Assembly: GCA_947034895.1 (NCBI GenBank)
Contig: OX344762.1
Location: 34,080,760-34,144,759, forward strand
Source: Rhytidiadelphus loreus
Lineage: Eukaryota > Streptophyta > Bryopsida > Hypnales > Hylocomiaceae
Reading direction: 5' to 3'
DNA: 64,000 bases
Shown here in pieces: positions 1 to 12,282 of this stretch (the first letter of the stretch is position 1; every line of letters begins with the position of its first letter). The translations under genes were made by a program, and so were the position numbers. The notes beneath the pieces are model-generated. The model was given only the letters and a program-made list of their open reading frames with translations. It did not search any database and was not told the origin of the DNA.

Positions 1-431
1 TGATGAATTTTTCTAATTCAATTTCATAGATATGTAGGGAACATCTATATGGACATCTTTTGTATTAAAAAAAACACCCCATTAAGTAACAAAAATATAA
101 TTTAAGAAGAGTTCAATGTGAGGCATCATATGACCAAACTTTGTAAAATAGATATCTCTATATTTTAACTAGATTTTGGCAAAGTAATTGTATCATCATG
201 CTCAAATGTACAAAATTAGTTATAGTGTGAGGGTCAAATACCAAAATTTAGTTAAAATATGTCTATTTCACAAAGAAATGTCTATTTCACAAAGTTTGGT
301 CATACACACCTCATATTGAACTCTTCCTAAAGGGAATTATGAAACTTTTTTGGAAATGCTTGTTAAACAAAAGATGTGTGCATGGATGTTCCCTACATAT
401 CTCTGCAAACGAATTAAAAAAATTCATCATC
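1..431. repeat. Foldback (long inverted-repeat) element at window edge
   Basis: The first ~60 bases (TGATGAATTTTTCTAATTC...) return as an imperfect inverted copy at about 370-431 (...GAATTAAAAAAATTCATCA). The pairing continues inward: GAAGAGTTCAATGTGAGG near 106 pairs with CCTCATATTGAACTCTTCC near 312, followed by matching ACCAAACTTTG / CAAAGTTTGGT. Nearly the whole segment is therefore one large imperfect hairpin, as in foldback or long-TIR MITEs. It starts at the window edge, so its left end may lie outside. No coding capacity is seen. Confidence 0.7.
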
Positions 432-649
432 AATTGTTTTCAATAAAATATTATGTAAAACCATGAAAATAGAATTAAAATTTTTACCCAAAATAGAATT
501 TTGCTTTTATAAAACAGAAATTTGGTATGCTTGATTGGGATTGCATAAGAAATGGGTGTTAATTATGCAAGACAAAAAATTCCAATTTTTTTCCATGCAA
601 TAAAAACTGGAATGGCTCAAATCAACAATTTATACATGAACTAAACCTT

Positions 650-1230
650 GACTGTAGAGTGGGGTACAATTCATTTACAAATTTTTGGATCCTCATGAGA
701 TTAGGAGAACTTTGGGAGGCCCATCTGTGCTCAAAAATGAATGGAATTTCAAATTTCAAATTTCGTTGAAATCACATTGAAGTCCACTTCATCATCATTA
801 TTTCAAACACACATATTGTAATTGAAAATCATACAAAGAGTTTGATGTTTTCTTTACACTATGTACTATCTTGTGTTGTCAACATTTGTGAAAATTACAA
901 CTTGTATTCAATGATGCAAATAAGAAACGAACCTTCACAATTGCTTTAAAGATACTTATTTCCATACCACTTGAACTGCTTGTATGATTTCTTGCTTGTT
1001 CTTAACCCAAATGCAAGAAATCTTTGACTATCTTCCAAAGGTTCTCTATGAAATGATAGACATTGTATAAAAAGAATCCAAATTGTTGTATGATTTTAAA
1101 TTATTCATTTTTCACTTGTTATGAAGTTGAAGTGCACTTCATTGCAATTCCAACACAATTTGTGGTTTCAAAATCGGTTCATTTTTTAGCACGCTAGAGC
1201 TTTCTAAAGTTGCTGCACTGAACTGTACCC
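650..1230. mobile_element. Candidate MITE with ~20-bp terminal inverted repeats
   Basis: CTGTAGAGTGGGGTACAATTC near 650 is matched in inverted orientation by GAACTGTACCCCACTGTACA near 1209-1228, with three or so mismatches. The interior is AT-rich, has no long reading frame and holds small palindromes around TGAAGTSCACTTCA at both ends. No clear target-site duplication was found, so the superfamily is not assigned. Confidence 0.45.
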
Positions 1231-3376
1231 CACTGTACATGTCGACGAAGCAGATCGATGTGGCCTTTTTACGGTTACCTGAGAAAGAAGATTTCGATTC
1301 GGCAAGTGGACATGCCCGAGGCTAGCTCCAGTTTTTTTTTGCCTTCTCCTTCACCGGCTTATTCCTTCTGCTGCTTTCAATCTTTGGATCAGCTGAGCCT
1401 GTTTCAGCGCAATCAGTTTGCGAGGAATGATAGATTGCAGCTCACAAGTTTTGTTTTTGTTGATCACGCAACGAGAGTTAGTATCTGCATTGCAACGCGA
1501 CAAGAAGATTATCTGCACTCCCACTGGAGTAAAATTCAGCATTTCCTCTTTACAGAAGATTGGCAACTGTAGTAATATTTATTTAAAAAAAAATCCTATT
1601 GATAACTTTCTAGCTAACTTTGAGCTTTTATTTAATTGGATTGGCTTTGGATAGTGTAAATAGACCATAGTGATTGGTAGGAATCAATTGTTAATAAATT
1701 GGGAGACATGGACGAATTGAAAGATATGAAAAGACTTCTTCTTTTAAGTAGGAAAATTGTGTCAATTGGAACTTAGTCTTTCCATAGGTACTTGGGAGCT
1801 CCTGCAGTTGCATGAAGCCTGCAGTCTATTTTGGCCTATTGTGCCTTTGTGTTTTTCTTTGTTGTGTTAATCGAAGTGGATGTTACTTTGAATGTATGTA
1901 ATTTCCCAATTGTTTTGCAATTGGTTGAGTCAGTCAATTACTTGGTTACTATTAAAGTTGCTGTGAAAGCTGTATGTATGTGTGTTATAATTTAATTTCT
2001 ATTGGAAGACATGTTAAATTGTTTACCTCCAGCACTAAGGCTGTGGAGTGAATGTGAAATAGAGAGAGGACAATCGTTGTAGTCCAATTGGAAAAGTGTG
2101 AGGATTGTATTATCATAGGCTCCAATTGGCTAATTAATTAAGATTAATTGAATCGTAAATCAAAAATTCTACTTGGTATGAATTGTGACAACTCAACGAT
2201 TAACATAATTCCCATTAACAAGTCTCCCCTGTGTTTGAACCTTAAATTACTACAGATTTTTTTTTTTTAATCTTCATAAAAATCTATTCAACAACAACAT
2301 TCCCTTGATCCTCAGGGGATTTGTGCATTACCATAGAGAGACTTTATTGTCACAGAGGGAATGAATCTGTGTGTATGCCCATGTTTTCTCAAAGGGTATA
2401 TTTTCGTAACACCCTGTTTTCCCCTGTGCAATTACTTTCGTTTCATTTTCCACTCATTCTGAAACTTGCGGTTGTGTGCGAAGATTAAAGCATATGTATG
2501 TTGCAACTCAATGGAATTGGCGAGTTAGTAGAGCACTAATCTTCTTGTACCCTGCAGTGTAATGAAGTCGGTTGCTGGGAGGGCACCCATTTCCATGTCT
2601 AACATTTGAGGTTTAACAATGTTACTGTCGATTAGTTTCCTTTCTGGGGTAGATGTGTATGGCAACGTTTTTGTATATGACTCGGGGGGAATCTCATGTT
2701 GATTTCAGCGAAATTGTGGAATTCGCGATCTCTCTGAATGAGGAACGTGACCTCCTCAAAGCCTTGCATTAACAAACGCATTGAAACCAAAGATTGGAGA
2801 CAATGAATTTGCATGAAAAACGACCTAGAGTCTTGCCCTAGAGCCATGTCTTCTGCCTCTAAAACAGGGTTGAAGTTTTGAATTCAACGAGTTCACTGAA
2901 TTCAACTGTGAATCCACTTAATGTTTGAATCCTCAGTGCAATGTCAGTGCAAATGGTGCTTTGAGAATGTGGAAATTGCGGACATGAAATGCCTTTCAGC
3001 AATGCATAAGGCAACTGAATGGTCGTTCACTTAACACTGCAATGGCACCATTTGGGTTTGACAGTCAAGAATTGCATCTTCCAGGATCTACTGCACCACC
3101 GCAGTTTGCTGAAAATTGAAGACAATTGTCGCATTTTGTTGATAATTGCACTGTTATCCTGTTGGTAGACGACACTTGAATCTGAACTTTCCAAGAAATT
3201 TAAAGTGCCTGCTCTTTAGGAGGAAGTTCGTCACGTTCAGCAAGTATAAAGCTTGAGGTCACCTGGCAATCTACTGATGTTTTCTTGGACATGGCCTGCA
3301 CGAGATGATTTTTTCTGGGCTAGTCCATGACTATTGAACCTTAATCATATTCGCGAAAAAGGCAATTTTTGTGGAG

Positions 3377-3403
3377 GTTTAGGGTTTAGGGTTTAGGGTT
3401 TAG
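3377..3403 (+). repeat. Short interstitial telomeric repeat (TTTAGGG)n
   Basis: About three and a half perfect copies of the plant-type telomeric heptamer TTTAGGG lie in tandem. Such short arrays (telo-boxes) also occur as promoter elements of plant growth-related genes, but no clear gene follows here. A shorter two-copy version with similar flanks lies in intron 2 of the ETG1 gene near 56952-56967. Confidence 0.85.
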
Positions 3404-6400
3404 CCTTTCTGGGGTTGGTTACAGCTATCTCAACAAAGTCTGTATGGACATATATCAACAGAAGCATGTGTCGAACGGTCCTTCCTCAATCTGCAATTGC
3501 AAATGGTCTTCTCATCTTTCTAGTAATCAGATTACAAATGCTGTCAGAATTGAGATTTTGGCATCTAATCCAAAGTAGATCGAGGCTTGTAAAATGGATG
3601 CACGACGAAGCTCTAAGGATTTCTTATTTGACTGGTTTTGGATAATCCATGTCTAGCGATGTCTTCTATGACTAGTAAGGCGTAACATGGAAGTAAAACT
3701 AGATGTCACCTGATGAATCATGATAACAAATATATTAAGTTTGTACCAGATAACTCCGGTTTGTAATGAACTGAAACACCTCATTACAAATGTGCATATT
3801 TGCATCATGCATGTTCAAAACTTCAGGTTTAATAGGGTCAGAAAATTGAAGGCCGACTCGGTTCTGCTGCAGTATATTCAAATTTTTAAGAGCGTTGTTG
3901 AGGGAAGTAGTTTCGTTGAATGAACGAATTGCGTGCCAAATAGGTTAACATGTGATACGAATCCCTTTGAATGACACACGAACTTTATATTTTGTGGTGA
4001 TGTGCTATTTTACACGACAGGCAACGAAAAACATCAGATGGGTGAACAACAATATTCTGATGGCCAAATCGAATAGTTAGCACCTTTCCAGCGGGTTTTC
4101 TGGTGATAGCTCGTAGCAGCCGTCATGTACAGTACAACTTCAAGCTCAAGTCGTTCATGAGGTGTGTTTCCTTGCTAAGTTTTTCATATTGACTCCAGCA
4201 CAACTGATGCTTCTAGGGTGCAAGATGTGCCGGGAGAGTCACTCCATGGAGAGGTTATTTGCAAATAAAGAACTGAGGAAATTGTACCACTTGGCATTCA
4301 AGGCTTGGCTAAACTGATTTCAAATGCGGTGGCATACCCTCCAAATTAAATATTCTGTTTTTACTTGTCATTGAAGTTATGCCTGCTAAATTTCATTCAA
4401 AATGCATTGGCACAATTTTCGAGTTCTTTATGTACTTTCACGTATCCATAGCTCTGAACGTGAATCGTATTTTTGGCTCCATAAAATCAAGCTCCTTAAC
4501 CTTTATGTACCGTATGCACTGATTAATCATCATCACTATGCTTTTTGGACTCGGTCTCAACGAAATCATGAAATACTGTAGGAAGAAGATTCTGTGAATG
4601 TCACATTCCTAAAACACACCACCACAGACGAAATTCGAGTTTCATACGTTAGCACATTGTCCTTTTTTTCTGATCAAGCATATTTTAGGCATTCCATGAC
4701 TCTTTCCCATAAACCACCATTTTCTGTCTCGTCATGTTCGAGTTTGTCCGGCCAGGCAATGATGAATGAATGAGATTTTTTGAAGCGTACTGTAACAATA
4801 GTTTGAATGTACTGACCTCCTGAGTGTTCTTGCAGTATGAATCCATCGTTGGCTTGTGCAGAATGCTTGGCCACGAATGCACAGTGGCTTTGAGCAATCG
4901 CCATGGAGCAGATGCCAGTGTACGTGTCTCTAACCGACAAGAATCTCAATTCACGGCGGTCCTAGCTAGCCTATACGGAATTGAATTGATAAAAAATATG
5001 CATGGTACAATACCCAATTCTACTGCATCGTGCTAGATCTCCCCAACGTACTTCAACATTGATTGTTTCGTCTTCTCCTGTTTTTCCGGTTATCAACAGG
5101 ATCAGGTTATGAAATCAATGTTTGAGTCAGATTGCCAGATGACGGTAGCTTCTATCTTGTCCAGACTGAGGAAGGCTGCGTGATTCTAAAGCACCTCACT
5201 GCATCACACAGCCAATTGATCATTCGCTGCTGTCGTCAACGCAGCAACTATTCAACTGCACCTTTCCAGCGTTGGGCTGCTGAAGGAATTTATCGCACTC
5301 GGACCCGGCACGCCGCGGCTGATTGCTTTCCCCAGCAGGAGATGTTGCGCTTTTCCCATTGGACTCTGAATTCCATTATGCTTTAGAATCATGGATTGGA
5401 ACTGGACAGGAAACTCGCTCTTGACATCGTGCGCTCACGTCAATTGTGAAGACAATGTCTTCCCATTCAAGACCTGTCCCGAATTCTCGTCGTCATTCCA
5501 GCCCTGAAAAGTCAGCTGATGAGTCGACAGGGTCAGAAAGGCCGACATAGAGCCTCCTGCAGCTGGGCGAGCAATATGCACTCCCATACCTGATGGCCCA
5601 TTCAGTGGAAGACCTGTCTCAAGATAGCTTGCCCCTCTACCCATAGCTGATGAGAGTTGGCTGCTATTAATTGAAGCTGTCAAACATGCAGCTAGCTTAG
5701 ATTAGAGTGGGTCCTCTCTCATCCCTGGGCGGCTACTGTGTCTCCGACCCAGCTAGATGTCTCGTCACTCTATCATTTGCGCCTCTCAAGCTCCAGATGT
5801 CGCTGAAAAGTTCAGCAACTCGTTCACGGTGGCCGCCTTTGGGTGACTCTTAGCTTTGGACGTGCGTGCATGTGACTGTGCTTGCGCGCGCTTCGCTTTC
5901 CAAACTGGTCACCTTCTCCATCACCTAACTCCAAAGCCATCAAACTCAAGTGACTAGACGCGACTCGGCACCTCGCACGTACTCCATGCCCTTCAGAATT
6001 GAATTGATTTCCCATCATGCACACCCAGGGTCCAAATCTTTGACCTCACGTTTTCCGAATGGACCATGCTCCTAGCCTGCGAAAGGACGGACGGATCGAT
6101 TTGGCTACTCCGCAATGGTCCATTTCATTTTTCACCGATGTGTGTGAGCTAGCTTGCATCTGTGTGGGACACTAGATTTCACTTTTCCAAAAGAATGTCA
6201 GTATCGTCGAAAGACCGATTCACAAAACCGAACATTCAAACCTCTTTAGTAATTATGACCTTTTACTGAAATACGATTCTACAGTAGAATGTCTGGTACA
6301 CACTATATATGTCATTGCCCGGCCTGCTGCACTTTCAAGTCATGCATGTTGTAATGGTCATGATAGCTGGAAGCCCAGCTGGTGCTAAGATTCAAGAGCT

Positions 6401-6911
6401 ACGTTTGTTTGAATGAGTAATTTGTGACGTAGACCTGTTGCGAAGTTCGGCGTCGCGGTCCGTCAGCTGAAGTCCGCGCCGGTCGCTGGGGTGTGAATTG
6501 AAGAAATCTAGACTGTCGAGAAGTTGCACTAAATAATAGGAGTCTAGATTATAGCTCGCCCTACGCAAGAGTACAGGTGTACGCTTTCGCTGGTGTCGGT
6601 TTCTTTTGGAGCTTTCTCAGCATGGGTTTGCAGGAAATGGTGGCATGGCCTGAGACGACCTTGGAATTTGGACATGAAAAATTTGTATCGTACTGTACAT
6701 GATATATCCTTCTTTCTTTTGATGAAGTAATAATGACATTATGGGGAACACCGCCAAATTCCTGGATTGGGGGCAAAATCCAATGCTACAGTGGCCGCTG
6801 CTGCTGCTGCCAGAGATTCAGAGAAGTGTCTCTTTCTTATTCATGTTTTGGGTAAGTGTAAGTGTCCTTGGCTTCTAATCTCAAGAAGATCTGAGAGGAG
6901 GGTACTAGTTA

Positions 6912-7010
6912 AAATCTAGTTCCATTTTTGATGAAGTCAATTGAAATCTAGTGCCGCGCTTTGATAAAGTCAATTGAAATCTAAGCTTAGTGCCGTTTTG
7001 ATGAAGTCAT
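6912..7010. repeat. Degenerate tandem repeat, unit ~45 bp
   Basis: Three imperfect copies of a unit containing AAATCTAGTGCCG and TTTTGATGAAGTCAATTG follow one another. Copies differ by small insertions and substitutions. No function is apparent. Confidence 0.6.
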
Positions 7011-7285
7011 CTACAATGATCCCACACAATGATCAGGAAAAATCCAGTGCCGCTGTTTGTCTTGCATTGGTTCAGACTTCCGAGAGCATCGCCAATGCTT
7101 CACTGCCAGCCCGACCTGCCTTGAATGAATTTCGTCCGCCACGTACTGTTTACACACTAACTCCCAAACTCTGTCATTCCGGGCCCTTCACAAATCAAGA
7201 TGTGAATGCCGCGTCCTGCAATGCCCGCCTCAGGTTGACTTGCTTTAATTCTAGCCAGGGAGCATTCTCTTGTCCGTACTCTCAC

Positions 7286-7611
7286 TATACCCAAACTTGG
7301 TAAAAAAAAACCAATTGCAGTTGATTTCTACCACGTTTATGGTCAATTTCGTTAAAATGGCGGTATTCCGCACGCCATTCTAATGGAATATCTTCTTCAA
7401 AAGAGAATAAGTGTACCGCTATAGGGTCATACATGTGCCAATTTTATGCCTAGCACATTCAAATCACTCCTAATTCACACATTTCCACTCCCCTTGGACA
7501 ATCTTTCCATTGTTTTCATTCTTTCAATGGTTTCATTTTGTGCCATTTTAATGGAATACCGCCATTTTAACGAAATTGACCATGTTTTGTTTTTTACTAA
7601 GTTTGGGTATA
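7286..7611. mobile_element. MITE with long TIRs (GGTCAATTTCGTTAAAATGG family)
   Basis: The ends TATACCCAAACTTGGTAAA and TTTACTAAGTTTGGGTATA are inverted repeats. Inside them GGTCAATTTCGTTAAAATGG and CCATTTTAACGAAATTGACC form a second, perfect inverted block, followed by the matching GCGGTATTCC / GGAATACCGC. The ends suggest a TA target duplication. There is no transposase. A relative with the same inner TIR block lies at 49223-49548, which supports a mobile family. Confidence 0.75.
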
Positions 7612-9917
7612 CTATTTGTTTCTTGTTTGGGAGTCCAAATTTGTGGTAAACAATGGCTCTGGAATTCAAAGCATCTCCAGTCTTTCTCAATAAGCTAACA
7701 TAGCTCGGCATTTGGTGTGTCTTGCATTGTTTTAAACCCTACTACAAAGTAATTTGGGCTCAATATCTTGTTGTTGGGCCCTACAGAAAACCTTCTCCAT
7801 ATGCCATTCCCCTATATTTGGCCAAATTCATAGGGGCCATGGATTGCATGTAACATCTTGTAAGATTTTGTCTTCTATTTTATCTTTTGTTTTTTTTCTT
7901 GCAATTGGTTGTTGGAGTCAACACTATTGAGATGGTGAGGCGGTGGTTACATCTATAGCATGGTTTCAAAGCACATGAATACAAGGTGTAAGTGAGGGTC
8001 GCTACGAGAGCTCAAATTCTCAAAAGAGCCTTTTGATGAAGCGCAAAGTTCATTGAAAGAGACAAAGAAGGCAATTTAGGTTTAGAGAGGAAGGTGATGT
8101 TGTTGATAAGGAAGGGGGAGCTATGCACAAGTATTGTGGCTTTGCATCTACAGGACCTTGTAGCTCAAAGAGAGGGAAAAAATATGGAATTGTTGCACCA
8201 ATTTCAACACCAAAAGGTTAGAATTTCTACCCTGAGGAGGAGTGCCAATTGATGGAAAGTGTCCTTGCCATCTTGCAAAACCCAATCTTAGATAATTAAC
8301 AAAAAAACAATGCTTTTGGGAATCAAATTTTTGACTATTATAAAAGGTTATAGAATATGAGCCACTAGGCTAACTACTCACCTAGTCACTAAAGAATAAA
8401 TGAGACCAAATTAAGAAGAACCTGGGTGATTTTGTAGCTTTTTATGCTTAGATTACAAGGATTAAAAAAAATAATACTAATGTTGTAGATATTCTTTGTA
8501 TGGAAAAATACTTGTATAGGTCAAAGCATGCTCAACATCTTAAGTTCACATTCAAACATGTTTGGATGCTTGTGAAGAATTTCCCACACTAGTCCAAAAG
8601 GTGGGGTCTAATGAAACAAGCTACACTTGGATAATTGCAAGAAACACCTATCCTATTTTGTGTCATATTCTATGTGCAAATTTGTTTTTCAGCCATAACT
8701 TTTGTATCTTGGCTCCAAATGACTCAAGGTTCATAGATAAGTTATTCATTACTATTATACACCTTGCCTAATTTTTTGTAATTTTTAAAAATGGTTTATT
8801 GTCCAAAAATAATCCCAAAATTTATGTCACATTTATCGATTACAGGAGGCTTAGTACTATTTAGTACCCCAAAAAACAAAATTGGAGCTAAAATTGGAAG
8901 GGGATGGTCTTCTAGTAGACTTGTAGCTTCTATCCATATGAATTTTAAAAATAATTAATTATATGTTGATTATATGGAAGTCCACATAGTGAGCTTCTTT
9001 CTACTTGTATTTTGGAATATATAAAATATCATTTTGGTGGTTCTTTTGGTGAATGACCATTTCCATAGAGATGTTACAAATTTTTCATAAAAAGATTCTT
9101 TAATTTTTTTCCTATTTTTTCCTATTTTTTCCTAATTAGAACATTGAGGTATATATTTTCTTAAGATTAAATAACATCATATTCATTATTTTGGGAGTTT
9201 TTCAATGAAATGGGAGTTTAGGGGCAAGGATTAGGTTGAAAACTTTAAGGATTTATTCATCAAAATAGACCAAATTCAATACAATGATAATCGAAGTATG
9301 TACAAAGTCTGAATGTCCATACACGAAGTAATTACATATAGTTTGCAAAAGGAGTAGTTACATGTATTTAGCAAGCATGATTTCTACAACTTGTGATTCC
9401 TAGTGCTATGTAAAACTTGACTTCTGTTCACTGCTACAAAATAGTAGAGTGGTATGAGTCTTGTATTCTATATCACTCAATAGTATATGAGTGTTACACT
9501 AGAATTGTACATCACTCTATATGTCATCCACCTCACTCAGAGTCCAATGTCCTCCATGGCCTTCAATCTAGGTACTAGGAGTGCGATCTACTCTTCAAAA
9601 TCATCAATGCCTTCAATATCTCAAGCCCTCGACTGTATCCATTGTTATTAGCGGATCTTTGGCATACAAACTCTCGCCGTTGCTTCTTCAAGGACCTTTG
9701 CTCCAAAACATCCCAAGGATGGTGATGGGAATAACTATGAAGTTGTCCATTATGAGTCTTGCATTTACGGTCTGCTACACCAAGGACATTGCTTTTGGTT
9801 CGAGGAAGCAACGAGCCCTTAGATGCCGTATGCCGCTCTTTAAAAAGAAGTTTTGTAGGTTGTGTCTCATTCATATCAATGACGGACTTAGTGACGTTCT
9901 TGCAATCTCCCTACACA
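7612..9917. other. AT-rich intergenic DNA, no gene seen
   Basis: No exon, RNA gene or clear element was recognised. A minus-strand open frame at 9575-9874 could be an outlying exon of the decayed locus that continues to the right of 11318, but it matches nothing I know. A short triplet of TTTTTTCCTA units lies near 9107-9134. Confidence 0.4.
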
Positions 9918-11318
9918 CACTAGAAGAAAAACGTGTCCGCTGCAACCGGCCATATGCAACTCAAATGCAACTAAGTGTCCTATATAACTATCTTGCAACT
10001 GCAATCCTCTATAATTGCACCAACTTTGATGTGTATGTTGTTGTAGTTGCAGAGTAGTTGTAGAAAAAAAATGTAGAAAAATAGAATCGTAATAGAGTGG
10101 GTATTTTACATCCTATATTCGTTAGAAGTGTCGATGTGGACAACTTTGCGTTATGTGGAATCCACAACTACAGTGCAACTAGAAATCAATTCAAAAACAA
10201 CTAGAAAACAACTATAGAACAACCAAAATACAACTACAAAACAACTACAAAAAGACAAGTTATGCAAGTGAACTAGGACATGACTACATTTCGAGTAGAA
10301 AACAACTAAGAAATCATCCAAAATACAACTAGTTTACAACTAGTTTACAACTACAAGAAAACAAGTTATGCAACTAGGAAACGACTACATTTCGATTAGA
10401 AAACAACTGAAATTTTACTTTAATATAATTCTTGCATTTTATATATCCCATATCATTTGTCATACCTCCTGCCATCCCACTAATATAAATAACTCATCTT
10501 CTTAACACCCTAAAATCACAATAACTGGCCTTTGGAGCTACCTAACATAATTGTCTAGTATGATGAGTATTGTATGATATATGGTGTATATTGTATGGTT
10601 TATTATATGTGTTGTATTATGTATGTATACTATATGTGTTGTATTATGTATGGTATACTATATGTGTTGTATTATATATGGTATATTGTGTATAATATGT
10701 TGTATATTGTATTATGAGTATACTAGTTGACCATCAATTGCAAATGAGTTGTAAAACACTTGTATACAGTCAATTACAAGTTGCACAAATGTATCATCAA
10801 GATGCATAGTAGTTGCAAATAAGTTGTACTCATGATTCATGAGTCACAAAAAAGTTACAAAAAAGTTGTACATATCCTATAAAGTAATCACAATAGTCAT
10901 AGAAAAGTCATAACCTAGTTGCAAACCAGTTGGTAAGAAGTGGCAAACTGCTTACATTGTCCCATAAACATTGTCCCATAATCAAATATATACCTAAAGC
11001 AGTTGCGAAGTAGTTGAAATGAAGTAGCAGACCAATCGCATCAAAGTTGCAATGAAGTCACAAACAAGTTGCAACTTAGTTACCGACCTCAAACAACAGT
11101 GAATACCACGTAGACAACCACGTCATAAAGCACATCAATGAAGTTCCATGTAAGCTACAGAATGCGGGACTAAAACGTTTTGCCTTGCAACTACGGTGCA
11201 ACTAGAAACTTGACCATAGCAACTGGGGCCCTCCAAATTCTCACCAGTTGCAAATGTCCGGTGCAACTAAAAACTAGTTGCTCTTTGTAGTTGCAAAATC
11301 CCTCATTTTCTTTTAGTG
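9918..11318. mobile_element. Non-autonomous CACTA (En/Spm-type) transposon A
   Basis: The element begins CACTAGAAGAAAAACGTGTC and ends ...CTCATTTTCTTTTAGTG, the inverse of CACTAAAAGAAAATGAG. It is flanked by a 3-bp direct duplication ACA (9915-9917 and 11319-11321), the duplication length typical of CACTA elements. Both subterminal regions are crowded with CAACTA / TAGTTGCAA words in both orientations, like the transposase-binding repeats of En/Spm elements. No transposase frame is present, so it depends on a partner elsewhere. The two ends share only the outer CACTARAAGAAAA, then diverge; element B has the same two end types in the opposite order. Confidence 0.9.
10603..10685. repeat. Tandem repeat, unit ~27-28 bp, inside CACTA element A
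   Basis: Three copies of TATATGTGTTGTATTATGTA plus a few more bases follow in tandem. It lies in the middle of the CACTA element and adds to its low-complexity core. Confidence 0.7.
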
Positions 11319-12282
11319 ACAACAATATGAGATCATAAGTTTACTATGCCAATGAAGTAATATGTGTTCTATCGAAAGAAATGCTACATTGGTGAAAGAA
11401 CACCATACCTGAACGACCGCGTCCACCACCATATCAACATCATACAACTTCCTCTGGGTCATAGGATTCATCCCATCACGATCTGCAGTTGAAGGGGAAT
11501 GCACACGACGTCTTAAAGGAGAAGGCGAGCTAACAGAAATGGAACACTTCCCCCCATTCAGTGGACTATCCACAACACCATCATCAACATGCATGACTCA
11601 GTAATCCATGGTTGATAAGGCCATGGCTGCAAAATACATAATGTGCCCCAACACGCCTACCGATATGTCAAACTATCCATAGTTAGAGAACGAATCAGCA
11701 AAGGCAGCACATGTGTAGGGACACTGAATTTCACTGACTGTAGTAGCACGCAAACCCTGGGAACAAACAGAGTTTGGAAAATTTGTCAATCTCCGGCAGG
11801 TCACAAAGAACTGGACCATGACATCATCCGATCCTCTATAAGCAAACATGTGCCCACATAAGAGAATCCATTTATACAATGGAAAGAGATTTTCCAAGTT
11901 AATTGGAAACCATCTTCTGTTTACAAATCATCCCAAGTCTAGGAATCCTCGTTTGGGGGAGGAGGATATGGAAGGAACCAAACATCCTCTTGCTTAAGGT
12001 CCTTGTGCTCCGACCCTCTTATCATCTAAGGATTCAAGGAACAGTCCGGATTTTCTTTAATCCACTTTGTTTGGAGAGAATTGGAGACGTCTAGTGCCCT
12101 TCGTAGTTCTTGGTACTATGTCTAATTTAGTTCATCCATTAGGTGGAGGCGTCCCATTGGATTGTCTATCTGAAACCAATACAATTCCTTAGGAAAATCA
12201 AAGTACAGTTTTTTAATCCAAGGAAGAACCGAAGAAGGTGGTCAATGAGAAGTCCTTCCCTGGCTCTTCATCCTTCAAACGA
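11319..12282 (-). pseudogene. Downstream remnant of the HAD phosphatase-like locus
   Basis: Between the two CACTA elements and past the recognisable HAD domain, the minus strand keeps exon-like pieces: an open stretch at 11897-11673 and one starting at 11594 (HVDDGVVDSPLNGG...) that reaches a good splice donor, CAG then GTATGG, near 11408. Neither piece was recognised. They could be 3' exons of the phosphatase relic or a separate captured gene. Stops and frame breaks between them indicate decay. Confidence 0.35.

Larger units (their letters stand above)
1231..7285. other. Moderate-GC stretch with no recognisable gene
   Basis: This stretch is less AT-rich than the rest of the intergenic DNA and holds many short open frames (up to 109 codons, at 6974-7303), none of which resembles a known family. 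A few splice-acceptor-like sites occur, for example the pyrimidine tract and CAG just before 4837. A TATATAT box lies at about 6302-6310. It may be a decayed gene, a non-coding RNA locus or promoter-like sequence. I see no tRNA, rRNA or known microRNA hairpin in it. Confidence 0.4.

Noticed and set aside
2515..2600. tRNA-like sequence (TGGCGAGTTAGTAGAGCAC)
   Set aside because: The A-box part is fair, but no B box of the form GGTTCGANNCC follows, no cloverleaf forms, and there is no tail or duplication.
5700..6900. Known plant microRNA precursors
   Set aside because: I looked for remembered mature sequences (such as miR156, miR159/319, miR166) and for stable hairpins in this stretch and found none.
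7980..8300. Possible retrotransposon remnant
   Set aside because: No gag, protease, integrase or reverse-transcriptase motif in any frame and no long terminal repeats seen.
9581..10057. 158-codon plus-strand open frame, the longest outside the HLS1-like gene and the relic locus
   Set aside because: It runs into the left end of CACTA element A (9918), has no recognisable domain and overlaps a minus-strand frame that fits the decayed locus better.
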